This document shows, in pieces, positions 41,720 through 48,343 of a stretch of DNA of 64,000 nucleotides. Every line of letters starts with the position of its first letter. The stretch's first letter is position 1. Source of the DNA: Streptomyces sp. NBC_01197. Its GTDB lineage: Bacteria > Actinomycetota > Actinomycetes > Streptomycetales > Streptomycetaceae. Location: positions 1,116,001 to 1,180,000 of the forward strand of contig NZ_CP108569.1 in the NCBI RefSeq assembly GCF_036010505.1, given 5' to 3'. Below the pieces are notes generated by a model. That model made no database searches. It was not told the origin of the DNA and worked only from the letters and a program-made list of their open reading frames with translations. Position numbers and translations under genes: made by a program.

Positions 41720-41800
41720 TCAGTGTCCACCGGGACATGCAGAACGGTGGCAATTGTGTGTCCAGCACCAGTCAGGCGATCTGGTCGGATCGTCGCTCAT
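41720..41800 (-). CDS. Possible 26-residue Cys/His peptide
   Basis: CGGAGG is ideally spaced before ATG 41800; the peptide ends WCWTHNCHRSACPGGH, with C and H placed as a mini zinc knuckle. Lies in a 190-bp gap that otherwise holds only the control element. Could be a translated leader. Confidence 0.4.
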   Translation of the reverse strand: MSDDPTRSPDWCWTHNCHRSACPGGH

Positions 41801-41839
41801 GCCTGTACCTCCGGATCGATGAAATCAGCAGCAAACACA

Positions 41840-42352
41840 TCAGTCGTGGCTGTAGTACTCAACTTCAATACCAGTATTACGAACAGTCACTAGCGCATGG
41901 TCCCCAAAAGCATCCAGGAGGGCATTCTCATAGGCCCCAGACTGGATAGCACCGTCAAGCTCCTGGACCCGGTTGTACCGGTCCTCATCTGGCCCCTCGT
42001 AGCGGCTGTTCACGTATTCCCGAGCCTCTGCATCCCAATCACTCACTACCTTGCCAAGGCTCGGGTGATAAAAGATGTCAAGATTGTAAGTGGGCTCGAA
42101 CTCCTCCCCATACTCGTCCACACCATCAACCTCAGAAGCGGTACGAACCCACATGCCATTGACGCTGAACTCGCATGTATCTCCATCATTGAAATAGGGA
42201 GTGTACTGAGTCCACCCGAATTCAACAATAGTCGGGTCATCAATCAGCGACTGGAGGAGAGGTGCCAGATCCTCTACCGGCTTCTGCTCTACTCGGGTTG
42301 AACCCCCATGGATCTCGCCAGAGACAGGAATACCGAGGAAATTAGTCGTCAT
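41840..42352 (-). CDS. Phage protein of unknown function, 170 aa
   Basis: Acidic, aromatic-rich, with FGWTQYTPYFNDGDTCEFSV and YNLDIFYHPSLG; mixed fold, no signal. Overlaps the gene upstream by ATGA. No family recognised with confidence. Confidence 0.7.
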   Translation of the reverse strand: MTTNFLGIPVSGEIHGGSTRVEQKPVEDLAPLLQSLIDDPTIVEFGWTQYTPYFNDGDTCEFSVNGMWVRTASEVDGVDEYGEEFEPTYNLDIFYHPSLGKVVSDWDAEAREYVNSRYEGPDEDRYNRVQELDGAIQSGAYENALLDAFGDHALVTVRNTGIEVEYYSHD

Positions 42353-42753
42353 ACTGAAGCCTCCGTGGGCTGGTTGAGAAGAAGATGAGAGAGGGGAACT
42401 TCCTTGCGCTTAGAGCCGGACATCCAAGCAGCAATAGGCATGTTCTCGATGTAATCAGCCGGGGAAGGAAGCCAACCCAGGTCTTCAATGATGTGCCTCT
42501 CGGCAACAAGCCGAGTAGGCACACTCACAGTACGTGTATGTGAACTACCAGGAGTACCCTTCGGGATATCAAGTGTTGGGCCAAACACCTCCTGGACCAG
42601 CCACACCCCAAGAGTGTGGTGGTACATCGACCGATGTCGGGCATCTCCCAAAACCTTCTTAGAGGAGTCAATGAACTCCTCAATAGGCAAGTAGTGCTCT
42701 GGCTCTCCGCCCCACTTCTTGGCAGCGGATACTGCATGATTCCAGCTATTCAC
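42349..42753 (-). CDS. DUF6915-like phage protein
   Basis: 134 residues; SWNHAVSAAKKWGGEPEHYLPI, RHRSMYHHTLGVWLVQEVFG and VAERHIIEDLGWLPSPADYI match the order of conserved blocks I recall for DUF6915. Several invariant-looking His suggest a metal site. GTG 42753, with AAAGGAG 8 bp upstream, preferred over GTG 42762. Confidence 0.72.
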   Translation of the reverse strand: MNSWNHAVSAAKKWGGEPEHYLPIEEFIDSSKKVLGDARHRSMYHHTLGVWLVQEVFGPTLDIPKGTPGSSHTRTVSVPTRLVAERHIIEDLGWLPSPADYIENMPIAAWMSGSKRKEVPLSHLLLNQPTEASV

Positions 42754-42779
42754 TGGCTTCACTCCTTTGCTCTGTTCTC

Positions 42780-42809
42780 AGTCTGACTGAGAGTTGGCCT
42801 CTTGTCAAC
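42780..42809 (-). promoter_or_regulatory. Early promoter with repressor-site candidate
   Basis: TTGACA (42808-42803), 17 bp, CAGACT (42785-42780); element GTTGACAAGAGGCC at 42809-42796. The stop codon of the Cas4-like gene lies inside the -35. Confidence 0.72.
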
Positions 42810-43596
42810 TTTTAGAGCGAGAAAAAGAGCACGCATGACTCACGTCACAAAACCGGCAGTCGAAGCCAGGGTTGGCGGGGAAATTGCCTGCCTTGACTCC
42901 GGCGTCCATGGCGGCATACCGAGCCCCAACCTCCTCCTCAGTGACCTCTGAGAGGTCCACACCCTTCACAGGAGACAGCTTCCCAGTCTTACCCAAGTAC
43001 CAGTCTCCTCGGTTCACCTGGACCCCGTAGACCTTCTCTACGGCCACCTTGTACGTCTTGATCTGGAACTTGCTCTTGGTGGAACCTGTCTTCAGGTCTC
43101 GGACCCTCACTGACGAGTCAGGCTCCTCGGGCAACTGGTCTATGTAGCCCCTGACTTGGACTCCGCCAATCTCGACCTTGAAGTACAGCTCCAGCCCCGG
43201 CTTGCCCTCAGGGGTCTTCCAGATCTTCGGCTGTGTCTCTGTGGACCAGGCCACGTACTCCCTGACTTGCTGCCGTCCAAGCCGGTACCGAGCCTCAATG
43301 TCCTCTCCAGCTGGAGGACCAGCCGTGAGCCAGCGTTTCAGATCCGGCTCCTTCTGAAGGTCTCCGTTAATCTTCCGGCTGAAGAAATCTGAGTACAGAT
43401 CAACCATCTCGTCCGCTGTAGCCGTCCGGTCGCTCTTCTCGAAAGCCTCTGCTGCGGAGTGGAATGCGGTTCCCTGTGTCGACCAGGCAGCGGGCCTAGG
43501 GACTACTCGCTCAACTCGCTGGAGATAGAAGCGATACGCACATTTCTCGTATTGCTCAGTCTGGCTCACACTCCTGGGCTGATCCTCAATACTCAA
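42805..43596 (-). CDS. Cas4/RecB-like PD-(D/E)XK nuclease with iron-sulfur cysteines
   Basis: 263 residues. SVSQTEQYEKCAYRFYLQ carries the first Cys; GTAFHSAAEAF the His/Glu helix; VRGYIDQL and VRDLKTGSTK the PD-(D/E)XK core; CRFCDVSHAC the last three Cys of a 4Fe-4S site. TTG 43596 with GGAGG 5 bp upstream fits best. Probably a DNA-end processing exonuclease for recombination. Phage Cas4-like proteins have been linked to interference with CRISPR adaptation, but no such function can be read here. Confidence 0.85.
   Translation of the reverse strand: MSIEDQPRSVSQTEQYEKCAYRFYLQRVERVVPRPAAWSTQGTAFHSAAEAFEKSDRTATADEMVDLYSDFFSRKINGDLQKEPDLKRWLTAGPPAGEDIEARYRLGRQQVREYVAWSTETQPKIWKTPEGKPGLELYFKVEIGGVQVRGYIDQLPEEPDSSVRVRDLKTGSTKSKFQIKTYKVAVEKVYGVQVNRGDWYLGKTGKLSPVKGVDLSEVTEEEVGARYAAMDAGVKAGNFPANPGFDCRFCDVSHACSFSRSKS
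42835..42848. promoter_or_regulatory. Variant GTGA-N6-TCA(T) palindrome
   Basis: Minus strand GTGACGTGAGTCAT, one base off the symmetric form, about 33 bp upstream of the -35 of the promoter at 42780. Confidence 0.3.
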
Positions 43597-43924
43597 CTGG
43601 GCCTCCGTATACTGTTGTGTAGATGAATGACGTGCTACCTGGGAACTGTCTGTGGGGGCCGTTGTACGAGTCAATCTCCACCGTGAGGTAGTTGATGGAT
43701 CCCCCCAACTCCTCTTCGAGCCTCTTCAGCTCTAGCTTGTCATCTTCATCCATCAAGTCTGTGAGCGTCATCGCGTAGTAGCAGCCGATGGTCTTGGTGT
43801 GAACTTTCGTAATCAACATCCCCCCTGACTCCACCCAGGTCTCACAGTGATCGACCGGAGCGTTTTCCAGGAGTGTGACTGCTCTATCGCGCCTTGCCTC
43901 GGACGGGTTGACGACCTGACTCAT
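43586..43924 (-). CDS. Phage protein of unknown function, 112 aa
   Basis: Begins SQVVNPSEARRDRAVTLLENA; acidic middle (DLMDEDDKLELKRLEEELG), beta-rich end. ATG 43924 with GGGGGG just upstream; GTG 43993 is an alternative. Overlaps the nuclease gene by 11 bp. Confidence 0.65.
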   Translation of the reverse strand: MSQVVNPSEARRDRAVTLLENAPVDHCETWVESGGMLITKVHTKTIGCYYAMTLTDLMDEDDKLELKRLEEELGGSINYLTVEIDSYNGPHRQFPGSTSFIYTTVYGGPVEY

Positions 43925-43973
43925 GAGCCCCCCTGCGCCTACGACCAGAGGTAGTAGTACCTCTTGGATACTG

Positions 43974-44001
43974 AATGTACACGAATCCTTCACAACTGCA
44001 A
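43974..44001 (-). promoter_or_regulatory. Possible promoter of the nuclease operon
   Basis: TTGCAG (44001-43996), 16 bp, TACATT (43979-43974). A GTGACCAGGACCAC half-symmetric site (44015-44028) lies about 20 bp upstream. Lacks the GAGGCC element. Confidence 0.45.
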
Positions 44002-44080
44002 GACGTATGTTCTAGTGACCAGGACCACACGCTTGAACTTGCAACCATGAGGCAACCCTTAGAAACGGAAAGACCCCCTG

Positions 44081-44107
44081 CAATTGACAGGGGGTCTAAC
44101 TTTCTCA
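44081..44107 (-). terminator. Terminator of the repressor gene
   Basis: AGACCCCCTG / CAGGGGGTCT perfect 10-bp stem with 7-nt loop and TTT, 3 bp after the repressor stop. It separates repressor transcription from the early operon. Confidence 0.9.
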
Positions 44108-44110
44108 CGC

Positions 44111-44605
44111 TCAAGATGGAGGGTCCGGTAGCTCCAGAAGACTCCTGGAGGCCCCATCAGGGAAGGGCAGTTCAGGCGGCCAGTCAATCACCAGGCGTCC
44201 ATCCTCCGGCCTCCTGTCCCTGTAGGACCAGCCAGCAGAGGACGTACTGTCGTAGCAGAGGACTAGCCCCTTCCTCCTGATGCGGTTCTCCCACTGAGCT
44301 GCCGTCTCGCGCTGAAGATCGGACAGACCGTCATCTCCTAGCTTGGCTCGTAGCCACAGCTTGAGGCTCTTGCCTGCTCGGTGGCTGTGGTGGGACTTCC
44401 CGTACTGCGACGTGAGGATGCCACCCCACCGGTAGTTGAGTAGCTCAGACACCTCCTCGGCCGCCGGAAGGCGCTTCAATCCCAGTCCCACCATGCGCTT
44501 ACTCACCGCCTGATGGGACACCCCGTAAGTCCGGGCGATCTTCTTGTAAGGCACGCCCAGGTGAAACAGTTTGATCATGACACTGTCTGTCGGCAGGCTA
44601 GTCAT
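44111..44605 (-). CDS. Probable immunity repressor, L5 gp71-like
   Basis: 164 residues. Helix-turn-helix at about 18-42 (VPYKKIARTYGVSHQAVSKRMVG), then a basic stretch (YGKSHHSHRAGKSLKLWLR) and an aromatic C-terminal part with W..RIRRKGLVLCYD, WSYRDRR and LVIDWPPELP. The order (N-terminal HTH, NYRW/H-rich middle, VL-Y/FD, RDR, final WP) parallels mycobacteriophage L5 gp71 as I remember it. ATG 44605 follows GAAGAGGA. It has its own promoter and terminator, as expected for a lysogenic repressor, and sits at the divergent control region. Confidence 0.7.
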   Translation of the reverse strand: MTSLPTDSVMIKLFHLGVPYKKIARTYGVSHQAVSKRMVGLGLKRLPAAEEVSELLNYRWGGILTSQYGKSHHSHRAGKSLKLWLRAKLGDDGLSDLQRETAAQWENRIRRKGLVLCYDSTSSAGWSYRDRRPEDGRLVIDWPPELPFPDGASRSLLELPDPPS

Positions 44606-44676
44606 GATGTAAGTCCTCTTCAGTTTAGAGAGGGTGTTCCCCGGGGCCCTCCCTGTCTGGCCCAACCCTCGTTCAT

Positions 44677-44702
44677 CTGTAACAAAACAGTACCGGTTAC
44701 AG
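44677..44702. promoter_or_regulatory. CTGTAAC...GTTACAG inverted repeat at the repressor promoter
   Basis: 7-bp perfect arms (44677-44683, 44696-44702) with 12-bp centre, overlapping the putative -10. Candidate autoregulatory site. Confidence 0.4.
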
Positions 44703-44715
44703 GACTAGACGACAA
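44687..44715 (-). promoter_or_regulatory. Putative repressor promoter
   Basis: TTGTCG (44715-44710), 17 bp, TACTGT (44692-44687). Expected start about 80 bp before ATG 44605. Confidence 0.5.
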
Positions 44716-44748
44716 GTCTAATTGATCTGTGATCTGAGTCTCAAGCTC

Positions 44749-44762
44749 GGCCCCGTGGCAAC
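44749..44762 (-). promoter_or_regulatory. Degenerate repressor-site candidate
   Basis: GTTGCCACGGGGCC departs from GTTGNNAAGAGGCC at two to three positions; leftward orientation, upstream of the repressor promoter. Confidence 0.3.
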
Positions 44763-44796
44763 TTCCGCCTGGACTCTAGTCAACCACGGATAGCAT

Positions 44797-44810
44797 GTGA
44801 TGTGAGTCAC
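44797..44810. promoter_or_regulatory. GTGATGTGAGTCAC palindrome in the control region
   Basis: Perfect GTGA-N6-TCAC and GTG-N6-GNCAC match; sits between the leftward and rightward promoters. Confidence 0.45.
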
Positions 44811-44926
44811 ATCTACTAAAGATCTGTCAAGAACCTCAGCAGTTGACACAGACATCCTTTATAGAAGAGTAAGTAACTACTAAACACTCTCCTTGGCTCT
44901 CTGTAGTTTACATCACTGCCTAGGTA

Positions 44927-44956
44927 GTTGACAAGAGGCCACGCAGTGGCTACTCT
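44927..44956 (+). promoter_or_regulatory. Rightward phage promoter with repressor-site candidate
   Basis: TTGACA (44928-44933), 17 bp, TACTCT (44951-44956); element GTTGACAAGAGGCC at 44927-44940, the only exact copy in the rightward direction. Confidence 0.7.
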
Positions 44957-44992
44957 ATAGTTAGAAGAGAGTAAGTAGTAGTTAGTTACTAA

Positions 44993-45137
44993 AGAAGCTC
45001 CCTTAAGGAGCTTCTACTAAGAGTTTCCTTCTGTTGAACCACTGTTGAGTAGCCAGAGCCTTTAAGCTCTGGCTTTCCAGAGAAAGAGTTCCAGAAGGTA
45101 GTTAGCCCTGGCTGCTAGATCAGAACCCAGCCAGGGC
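44993..45137 (+). other. Three successive hairpins in the late leader
   Basis: Perfect 9-bp stems: AGAAGCTCC (44993-45001 / 45007-45015), AGCCAGAGC (45051-45059 / 45066-45074) and GCCCTGGCT (45105-45113 / 45129-45137). None has a strong U tract; leader attenuation or RNA processing is possible. Confidence 0.6.
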
Positions 45138-45209
45138 GAGTCTTGACCAGTCACCGCAGGAGGCACTGTCCTTGTGCTGACTGGCACAACTTAGTGGGGG
45201 AGGCACACA

Positions 45210-45527
45210 GTGCCCAGAGCCAAATCAATCTGCCTGCGAGCTGGTTGTGTCTCCCTCACTGTGCAGGATGGCCGATGCCGAGAGCATCAGGCCCGTAAGA
45301 GCTGGGACAGGAAGTCAGCCAGGAATCAGAGTCGCCCAGGCAACTGGAACACTCTACGAGCCCAGGTGCTTGCCAGGGATGGCTTCAAGTGCCAGAGGTG
45401 TGGTTCCAGGGAGAACCTGGAGGTTGACCATTTGATCTCAGTCGCCAAGGGAGGCGGCTGGGAGATGGACAATCTTTTGGTTCTTTGTCATGAGTGCCAC
45501 ATCAAGAAGTCAAAGCAGTTTGGTTAG
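45210..45527 (+). CDS. HNH endonuclease next to terminase
   Basis: 105 residues: N-terminal CLRAGC and CREH zinc part; HNH core CQRCGSRENLEVDHLISVAKGG and NLLVLCHECHIKK. Phages with HNH genes beside terminase often need them for DNA packaging/cleavage at the genome ends. GTG 45210 follows GGGGGAGG. Confidence 0.88.
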   Translation: MPRAKSICLRAGCVSLTVQDGRCREHQARKSWDRKSARNQSRPGNWNTLRAQVLARDGFKCQRCGSRENLEVDHLISVAKGGGWEMDNLLVLCHECHIKKSKQFG

Positions 45528-45531
45528 TTCA

Positions 45532-45606
45532 TCCCTCGGTAGCTCAATTGGTTAGAGCGTCGCCCTCATAAGGCGAAGGTTGGTGGTTCGAGTCCATGGC
45601 GAGGGA
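45532..45606 (+). tRNA. Phage tRNA with CAT anticodon (Met or Ile2)
   Basis: Acceptor TCCCTCG/CGAGGGA, D arm GCTCAATTGGTTAGAGC, anticodon stem TCGCC/GGCGA around CTCATAA, T loop TTCGAGT with one weak T-stem pair. Whether CAT is modified to read AUA cannot be told. No encoded CCA. Confidence 0.88.
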
Positions 45607-45661
45607 CGACCCCTTTACATCTGAGGGTCTGGGCAGCACTCCCCCTGAAAGAGTGCACATA

Positions 45662-45732
45662 CCTTTCGTAGCTCAATGGTAGAGCGGTGCGTTGTGGTCG
45701 CACTGATTCCGGTTCAACTCCGGGCGATGGGA
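45662..45732 (+). tRNA. Phage tRNA-His (GTG)
   Basis: Anticodon stem GTGCG/CGCAC with loop TTGTGGT, T arm CCGG-TTCAACT-CCGG. The acceptor stem CCTTTCG/CGATGGG has one mismatch. No encoded CCA. Confidence 0.8.
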
Positions 45733-45778
45733 CCGCCTCCCCTAAGCCTCTCAACGATGCTCAAATAGGTGGAGCCTT

Positions 45779-45859
45779 GGTAGTGCTGGGCATTGGTAGA
45801 GCCCACCTGGCTGTAAACCAGACGCTTCGGCTGTGCAGGTTCAATTCCTGCTGCTACCA
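45779..45859 (+). tRNA. Phage tRNA-Tyr (GTA)
   Basis: Acceptor GGTAGTG/TGCTACC (two wobble pairs), anticodon stem CTGG/CCAG with loop CTGTAAA, long class II variable arm, T arm GCAGG-TTCAATT-CCTGC. Confidence 0.85.
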
Positions 45860-45867
45860 CTTAACCC

Positions 45868-45896
45868 ACCCCGTTCCTTGTGAGCGGGGTTTTTTA
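45868..45896 (+). terminator. Rho-independent terminator after the tRNAs
   Basis: ACCCCG / CGGGGT stem followed by TTTTTT. Confidence 0.85.
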
Positions 45897-45926
45897 TTGC
45901 CTTCATTCATTCATTCAAGGAGACTG

Positions 45927-46142
45927 ATGAGCCCCGAGGACATTGAGAACCGCTTTACCTACCATGCTCCTGATGCGTACAAGGTTCACGCCCATCAGCG
46001 CGTTCGCAATCTCTTTTACGATGCAGCGGAAGTACTGGACATCGAGCTTCCTGAGGGCCGAGAGAAGGCTCTTGCGGTTACCAAGCTGGAAGAGGCAATG
46101 TTCTGGACTAACGCCTCTATTGCTCGGAGTGCTGATGTCTGA
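45927..46142 (+). CDS. acb2: Acb2-like cyclic-nucleotide sponge (anti-CBASS)
   Basis: 71 residues; ATG 45927 with AAGGAG 4 bp upstream. Starts EDIENRFTYHAP and ends REKALAVTKLEEAMFWTNASIAR, both hallmark blocks of phage Acb2 (DUF7681) proteins, with Tyr12 in the position of the ligand-contacting Tyr and Lys19 near that of the ligand Lys. Acb2 hexamers bind cGAMP and other cyclic di- and trinucleotides made by bacterial CBASS, so the effector is not activated. Usual length is about 90; the middle is shorter or diverged here. First protein gene of the packaging operon. Confidence 0.85.
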   Translation: MSPEDIENRFTYHAPDAYKVHAHQRVRNLFYDAAEVLDIELPEGREKALAVTKLEEAMFWTNASIARSADV

Positions 46143-46299
46143 GTGGTACAGCTTTGATGAAGAGTACGACTTCAGCCCTGAGGACATGAAGCGACTCTCC
46201 AAGGCAGCAGAGCGGGTCTCTTGGCGTAAGCAGGCTCAGGAAGAGCTTGAGGAGCTTGGAGACTTCTGGGAGATAAGCAATGTGAATGTGAGGCTCTAA
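46135..46299 (+). CDS. Small acidic phage protein, 54 aa
   Basis: ATG 46135 overlaps the acb2 stop by 8 bp. Helical and acidic (SFDEEYDFSPEDMKRLSKAA). Coupled to terS by TAATG. Unknown role; position suggests translation together with acb2 and terS. Confidence 0.62.
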   Translation: MSEWYSFDEEYDFSPEDMKRLSKAAERVSWRKQAQEELEELGDFWEISNVNVRL

Positions 46300-46727
46300 T
46301 GGGAAGCAGGGGCCCAAACCCCAAGGAGAACAGCGTCAGGCGAAACAAGCACGAGGGTGCTACTGAGATCTCCCGTGAGCCTCAGTCAGGAAGAGAACTG
46401 GCCAAGGGCCTTGGAGTCACTACTCCTGGGGCTAAGAGGTTCTGGCGGACCTGGTCTGAATCTCCTCAGTCTGCTGACTGGCTTGAGACTGACTGGGCTG
46501 AACTGGAAATCACCACTCTTCTCGTGGACCAGCTCTACAAGGGTGACTACAAGTTGGCTGGAGAGATCAGGCAGCGTGTAGCCAAGTGGGGTGCAACCAA
46601 CGAGGATCGCGTTCGACTTCGCATGTCGTTTAAGAAGGATTCAGTGGAGGGCTCTAAGGAGCCTTCAGAGGCGCCACCTGAGGTCAACATGGACGAAGAG
46701 CTGTACAAGCTCCTCAGTGACAACTAG
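46299..46727 (+). CDS. terS: Terminase small subunit
   Basis: 142 residues beginning GSRGPNPKENSVRRN, typical of actinophage small terminases, with a helical core (TTPGAKRFWRTWSESPQS). Recognises phage DNA for packaging; directly upstream of the large subunit. Confidence 0.82.
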   Translation: MGSRGPNPKENSVRRNKHEGATEISREPQSGRELAKGLGVTTPGAKRFWRTWSESPQSADWLETDWAELEITTLLVDQLYKGDYKLAGEIRQRVAKWGATNEDRVRLRMSFKKDSVEGSKEPSEAPPEVNMDEELYKLLSDN

Positions 46728-46747
46728 GAGGCCACAGGGAGGTTCCT

Positions 46748-48331
46748 ATGCAGTCTGGGAATCTACCCGAAGGGGTTCCGTCCCCTAAAGAGACTCTGGG
46801 CTACCAGGTCATCAGGTGGGCCAAGAAGTTCGTAGTCACCCCAGATGGTGAACGAGCTGGTGAGCCTTGGGAGTTCACTCCTGAGCAACTTCGGTTTGTG
46901 CTCTGGTTCTATGCCATCAATCCTGACGGCTCCTGGAAGTACTCGGCCGCAACTCTTCGTCGTGCAAAGGGCTGGGGCAAAACCCCTCTCCTTGCAGCCC
47001 TGGCCATTGTCGAGTTCCTAGGCCCTGTTCGGTTCTCTCACTATGACGCCTTTGGGCTCCCTGTAGGTAAGAGAGTTCCACTGCCTATCGTGCAGATCGG
47101 TGCCACAGCACTAGATCAGTGTGAACAAACGCTAGACATGATCCGAGGAATGCTCTCTGAGTCCCCTGCCGAAGAGGCATACGGGCTGGAGATCTCGAAG
47201 TCCATTGTCCAGTTCAAGTCAGGCAAGCCTGGCTCTATCAAGCCGAAGGCAACTGCTGGCAGGACGAATGAAGGTAACCGACCCACTTTTGTAGTGATGG
47301 ACGAGCAACATCACTGGGTTTCATCCAATGGTGGCCCTGACTTCTACCAGACCTTGAAGCGCAATGTAGAGAAGACAACTAAGGCTGGCTCTCGGTGGGT
47401 CGGGACGACTAACGCCTACAACCCCAACGAGAACTCAGTAGCCCAGATCATTCATGAGTCCGAGATGGTGACCAAGGGCTACTGGCTCTATGACTGCCGT
47501 GAGGCATCTATTGACGTAGAGGACATCAGGGATGAGGAGAAGGTCAGACAGGCCCTCCTGGAGGCGTATGGAGACGCTGTCTGGGCTGACATTGAAGGTC
47601 TCACCAAGACCATCCTCTATGACCGCACTACTCCGGACTCCACCTACTGTCGCTTCTACTTCAACCAGATAGCTGAGTCTTCAGATGGTTGGATGAACAA
47701 GCCTGCCTGGGATCTCTGTGAGGCCACTGAAGACCCCATCAAGCTCGGTGACCAGATAGCTATTGGCTTTGACGGGTCCGTCCGAGGAGACGCAACAGGG
47801 CTCGTGGGTTGCAGACTTCGAGATGGGCGACTGTTCGTTATTGATGTCTGGGAGCGTCCCGAGAACGCGCACGCTGACTGGGAAGTGGACACCCTTGCTG
47901 TTGAAGCGGCTGTCTACAAAGCCTTCAAAGACTTCCGAGTTGAGTGGTTCTACGGTGACCCTCCTTACTGGCAGGAGGCTCTAGGACGCTGGGCTATCCA
48001 GTTTGCTACCAGAGACCAGGACTTCGTCTTTGAGTTCTGGACCAATAAGCCAACTCGCATGGTCCAGGTAGTTGAGAGATTCCATTCCGCTGTCATGGTC
48101 AAAGAAATCTCGCATGAGGGTGATGAGCGTCTAACTCGCCATGTCCTCAATGCAGTTACCCGAGACGTAATGGTTGGTGGAGAAGTTGGCGTCCTGATTC
48201 AGAAAGACTCCCCCAGGTCGAAGAGAAAAATTGACCTGGCTATTTGTGCCGTCCTCGCCCTGGAGGCGAGAGCCGACGCTATCGCTGATGGACGAATGAA
48301 CCGCAGAAGGGGACGAGTCGTAGGTTTCTAA
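46748..48331 (+). CDS. terL: Terminase large subunit
   Basis: 527 residues. ATPase: RRAKGWGKTP deviant Walker A, FVVMDEQHHW Walker B with catalytic Glu, and the GTTNAYNP coupling motif. Nuclease: IAIGFDGSVRGDATG with metal Asp, EWFYGDPPYW and RKIDLAICAVLA. Drives DNA into the prohead and cuts it. Confidence 0.93.
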   Translation: MQSGNLPEGVPSPKETLGYQVIRWAKKFVVTPDGERAGEPWEFTPEQLRFVLWFYAINPDGSWKYSAATLRRAKGWGKTPLLAALAIVEFLGPVRFSHYDAFGLPVGKRVPLPIVQIGATALDQCEQTLDMIRGMLSESPAEEAYGLEISKSIVQFKSGKPGSIKPKATAGRTNEGNRPTFVVMDEQHHWVSSNGGPDFYQTLKRNVEKTTKAGSRWVGTTNAYNPNENSVAQIIHESEMVTKGYWLYDCREASIDVEDIRDEEKVRQALLEAYGDAVWADIEGLTKTILYDRTTPDSTYCRFYFNQIAESSDGWMNKPAWDLCEATEDPIKLGDQIAIGFDGSVRGDATGLVGCRLRDGRLFVIDVWERPENAHADWEVDTLAVEAAVYKAFKDFRVEWFYGDPPYWQEALGRWAIQFATRDQDFVFEFWTNKPTRMVQVVERFHSAVMVKEISHEGDERLTRHVLNAVTRDVMVGGEVGVLIQKDSPRSKRKIDLAICAVLALEARADAIADGRMNRRRGRVVGF

Positions 48332-48343
48332 GTGGAGGTATGG

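Larger units (their letters stand above)
44816..45209. other. Non-coding control region between early and late genes
   Basis: No credible gene on either strand. AT-rich, with repeated GAGTAAGTA/TAGTTAGTTACTA words (44866-44890, 44965-44993), a rightward promoter (44927), then three hairpins. A further TTGACA at about 44843 lacks a good -10. May also hold an origin or cos site; neither can be told by eye. Confidence 0.6.

Noticed and set aside
44843..44848. TTGACA rightward in the control region
   Set aside because: No acceptable -10 at 16-18 bp; the promoter at 44927 is better.
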